Assembly (NCBI RefSeq): GCF_000719285.1
Contig: NZ_JOFS01000008.1
Location: forward strand, 124,001-188,000
Length of the DNA stretch: 64,000 nt
DNA from: Streptomyces bicolor
Lineage (GTDB): Bacteria; Actinomycetota; Actinomycetes; Streptomycetales; Streptomycetaceae
Direction: 5' to 3'
Below, piece by piece: positions 62,370 through 64,000 of the stretch. How positions within the stretch are numbered: position 1 is the stretch's first letter; each line of letters begins with the position of its first letter. The position numbers and the translations under genes were made by a program. Under the pieces are notes generated by a model, which saw only the letters and a program-made list of their open reading frames with translations, ran no database searches and had not been told where the DNA came from.

Positions 62370-63128
62370 ATGACGACCGGCACCGAGGAACCGACCCTCA
62401 CGATCGATGAGCTGGCCGCGCGCGCGGGTGTGACGGTCCGCACGGTGCGGTTCTACGGCACCAAGGGGCTGCTGCCGCCTCCGGTGATCGGTCCACGCAG
62501 GGTGGGGCACTACGGGCGCGAGCACCTGGCCCGGCTGGCGCTCATCGAGGAGCTGCAGCAGCAGGGCATGACCCTGGCGGCCATCGAGCGGTACCTGCAG
62601 CAGCTGCCGCCCGACCTGGACGCCCATGACCTCGCCATTCACCGGGCGGTGGTGGCCTCCTGGGCGCCGGACGCCGTCGAGACGGTGACCCGGGCGGAGC
62701 TGGAGCGGCGGGCCGGGCGGGCGCTCGGCGACGACGACGTGGAGCGGCTGGCCGCGATGGGGGTCGTCGAGGCGGGCGACAGTGCGTACCGCGTCGATCT
62801 TGGGCTGCTGCGGCTCGGGGTGGGGCTGTTGGACGTACCGCTGTCGCACGAGGCGATCCTCGCGGCGCGCAATGTACTCATCGAGCACTCACGCGCCGCC
62901 GCGCACGAACTGTCGCAGCTCTTCCGCGGCGAGGTGTACGAGCGCGCGGCGCAGGACGTGAAGTCACTCTCCGCGTACATGCAACCCGTGGTGGTGCAGG
63001 CCCTGCTGACGACGTTTCAGCGGTCGCTGCGCGAGGATCTGCGGGAGTGGCTCGGCGGCATGTCGGAGGGTTACGGATCCGGTTCGGAGGATGGCGGGTC
63101 CGCTTCGGAGGAAGACCGAACCGCATGA
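62370..63128 (+). CDS. MerR-family transcriptional regulator
   Basis: 252 residues from ATG at 62370. N-terminal winged helix-turn-helix: LTIDELAARAGVTVRTVRFYGTKGLLPPP, the YxxKGLLPPP being diagnostic for MerR, and LEELQQQGMTLAAIERYLQ-type dimer helix text. The C-terminal roughly 150 residues are an effector domain without the metal-binding Cys of classic MerR. The divergent amino-acid permease is the obvious target. Confidence 0.93.
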   Translation: MTTGTEEPTLTIDELAARAGVTVRTVRFYGTKGLLPPPVIGPRRVGHYGREHLARLALIEELQQQGMTLAAIERYLQQLPPDLDAHDLAIHRAVVASWAPDAVETVTRAELERRAGRALGDDDVERLAAMGVVEAGDSAYRVDLGLLRLGVGLLDVPLSHEAILAARNVLIEHSRAAAHELSQLFRGEVYERAAQDVKSLSAYMQPVVVQALLTTFQRSLREDLREWLGGMSEGYGSGSEDGGSASEEDRTA

Positions 63129-63449
63129 CAAGTGGAGCCATCGTGGGCGGCGCGGTGAACATGGCCGCCGAGACGGTGTTGACGACACGGCCCCACCCGG
63201 GGCCGAGCCCGATTCGGTAGTCGCCGCGGGCACAGAGGACCAGCACCCCTCGCGCAAGGACCGCCCTCGTGGCCTGACTGCCCGTCATGGGGTGGAGGTG
63301 GCCGCTTGTGGGTGCAGTGAGAAGGCGGGGCGAATCGAACTGCCGCCGTCGACGGCTGCGCACGCTCATTCCACAACAGGGAACCGACTGTGTGCCCTGT
63401 GCCCTACGCTCCTCGCCGAGGGGATTGCGTAGGGCGGGGGCGAGGGCGC
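63129..63449. other. Intergenic stretch before the NB-ARC gene
   Basis: About 320 nt. A 31-codon frame overlapping the MerR stop (ATGA at 63125) seems too short and uncharacteristic to be a gene. A tRNA-arm-like GTTCGATTC appears on the minus strand near 63335 but cannot be folded into a cloverleaf. The promoter of the next gene must lie here, but none was confidently identified. Confidence 0.5.
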
Positions 63450-64000
63450 ATGGCCACGAGGGATTCTCAGGCGATCACGGGTGATCACGGCTCGGCAGTG
63501 GCCAGTGGTTCGCACTCGGTGACGGCGATCAGCGGCGACAGTGTCCAGGTAACCTTCGCCTCTCCTCCCCTGCCGTTCACGGTGCCGCACCAGTTGCCTC
63601 GTCACATCGGGGCGTTCACAGGGCGACGTCGTGAGCTGGACGACCTCCTGACACAGCTCGCGCCATCCGATGATCACGAACATGTACCCCCGCCCGTCCT
63701 GGTGACAGGCATGGCCGGGGTGGGCAAGAGTGCAGTGGTCCTGCAAGCGGCCCATGAGGCCGTGCAGCGGGGCTGGTTCCCCGGCGGAACCATCTATCTG
63801 GACCTGCACGGATACGACCGGACCGAGCCTGTCGCACCCGCCGAGGCCCTGGCGTCGGCCCTCCTGTCCGTGGGCGTGCCCTCGGAGCACATCCCGATCG
63901 ACGTGGACAGCCGGGCAGCCCTGTACCGCACGGCGCTGTCCGGCATGCGGGAGGCACTCCTGCTGATGGTCGACAACGCCGCCGACGCCGAGCAGGTGCG
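63450..64000 (+). CDS. NB-ARC-type NTPase (partial, continues past the right edge)
   Basis: 183 residues to the window end, from ATG at 63450 (GAGGG 5 nt upstream). A short N-terminal region (SVTAISGDSVQVTF) leads to IGAFTGRRRELDDLLTQL and the P-loop GMAGVGKSAVVLQAA (residues 87-101), then GGTIYLDLHGYDRTEPVAPAEAL. This is the AfsR/tetratricopeptide-associated NB-ARC fold common in Streptomyces; a C-terminal repeat region would be expected beyond the edge. No SARP DNA-binding domain precedes it, so it is not a typical AfsR. Confidence 0.9.
   Translation, partial: MATRDSQAITGDHGSAVASGSHSVTAISGDSVQVTFASPPLPFTVPHQLPRHIGAFTGRRRELDDLLTQLAPSDDHEHVPPPVLVTGMAGVGKSAVVLQAAHEAVQRGWFPGGTIYLDLHGYDRTEPVAPAEALASALLSVGVPSEHIPIDVDSRAALYRTALSGMREALLLMVDNAADAEQV

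Noticed and set aside
63125..63220. 31-codon frame overlapping the MerR stop
   Set aside because: Too short, no known family, and without the further junction that made the hpnD-hpnE frame convincing.
63300..63400. tRNA-like GTTCGATTC arm on the minus strand
   Set aside because: The flanking sequence does not form a T-stem, acceptor stem or anticodon arm, so it is not a tRNA; a degraded fragment cannot be excluded.

Overview
The window is high-GC actinobacterial chromosome, almost certainly Streptomyces. The support is the strong G/C third-position bias, GTG and TTG starts, a complete conservon (cvnABCD), a hopanoid operon carrying its own MEP-pathway genes, a SCO6745-family protein, an LPFR-motif small protein, a c-di-AMP (ydaO-type) riboswitch before a LysM/M23 protein, and short dispersed repeats familiar from Streptomyces. 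From memory, the gene order resembles the SCO6745-SCO6771 part of S. coelicolor. No rRNA, tRNA, CRISPR array, transposase or prophage was seen.

Layout, left to right. (1) 1-5.5 kb, minus strand: a cut-off Gfo/Idh/MocA oxidoreductase and a conservon (cvnA-cvnB-cvnC-cvnD plus a GAF protein). CvnA has a His/Met-rich tail and a TTA (bldA) codon. (2) 6-16 kb: single metabolic and wall genes. These are an MBL hydrolase, an amino-acid dehydrogenase with a TetR regulator, an SGNH hydrolase, a secreted beta-sandwich protein with a LacI-type box, the riboswitch-controlled LysM/M23 protein, a GH36 alpha-galactosidase and a tyrosine phosphatase. (3) 16-29.9 kb, minus strand: the hopanoid operon hpnC-hpnD-(47-aa small gene)-hpnE-polyprenyl synthase-shc-hpnG-hpnH-ispG-dxs-hpnO. 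It is followed by an XRE/cupin regulator, with two palindromes in front of it, and a 39-aa membrane protein. (4) 30.2-37.3 kb, minus strand: a compact, poorly understood cluster. It holds a DUF5941-type CDP-alcohol phosphotransferase, a nucleotidyltransferase, a glycerol-1-phosphate-dehydrogenase-like enzyme, a second CDP-alcohol phosphotransferase, a GT2 glycosyltransferase and a two-gene ABC exporter. It reads as synthesis and export of a phosphodiester-linked polyol/glyco-lipid or polymer and is the best candidate for an undescribed system. (5) 37.6-49.4 kb: galE, a CDF metal transporter, idi, an anti-sigma-type ATPase, an enoyl-CoA hydratase, DJ-1 and GlxA proteins, the SCO6745-family and LPFR proteins, tex, a glycolipid-binding protein and a serine hydrolase. 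(6) 49.4-64 kb: an ABC-F protein, a protein of unknown function, a BCCT transporter, three secreted peptidases (M14, Xaa-Pro dipeptidyl-peptidase, M1), a PfkB kinase/macrodomain pair, an amino-acid permease with a divergent MerR regulator, and the start of an NB-ARC-type NTPase.

How the parts fit. dxs and ispG feed C5 units, the polyprenyl synthase and hpnCDE convert them to squalene, Shc cyclises squalene, and HpnH/HpnG/HpnO build the bacteriohopanepolyol side chain. idi lies apart at 39.9 kb. Several operon junctions are ATGA or TGATG overlaps, which is why the uncatalogued 47-aa frame between hpnD and hpnE looks real. Coordinates of starts are my choice from ribosome-binding sites where a longer open frame exists; the alternatives are given.
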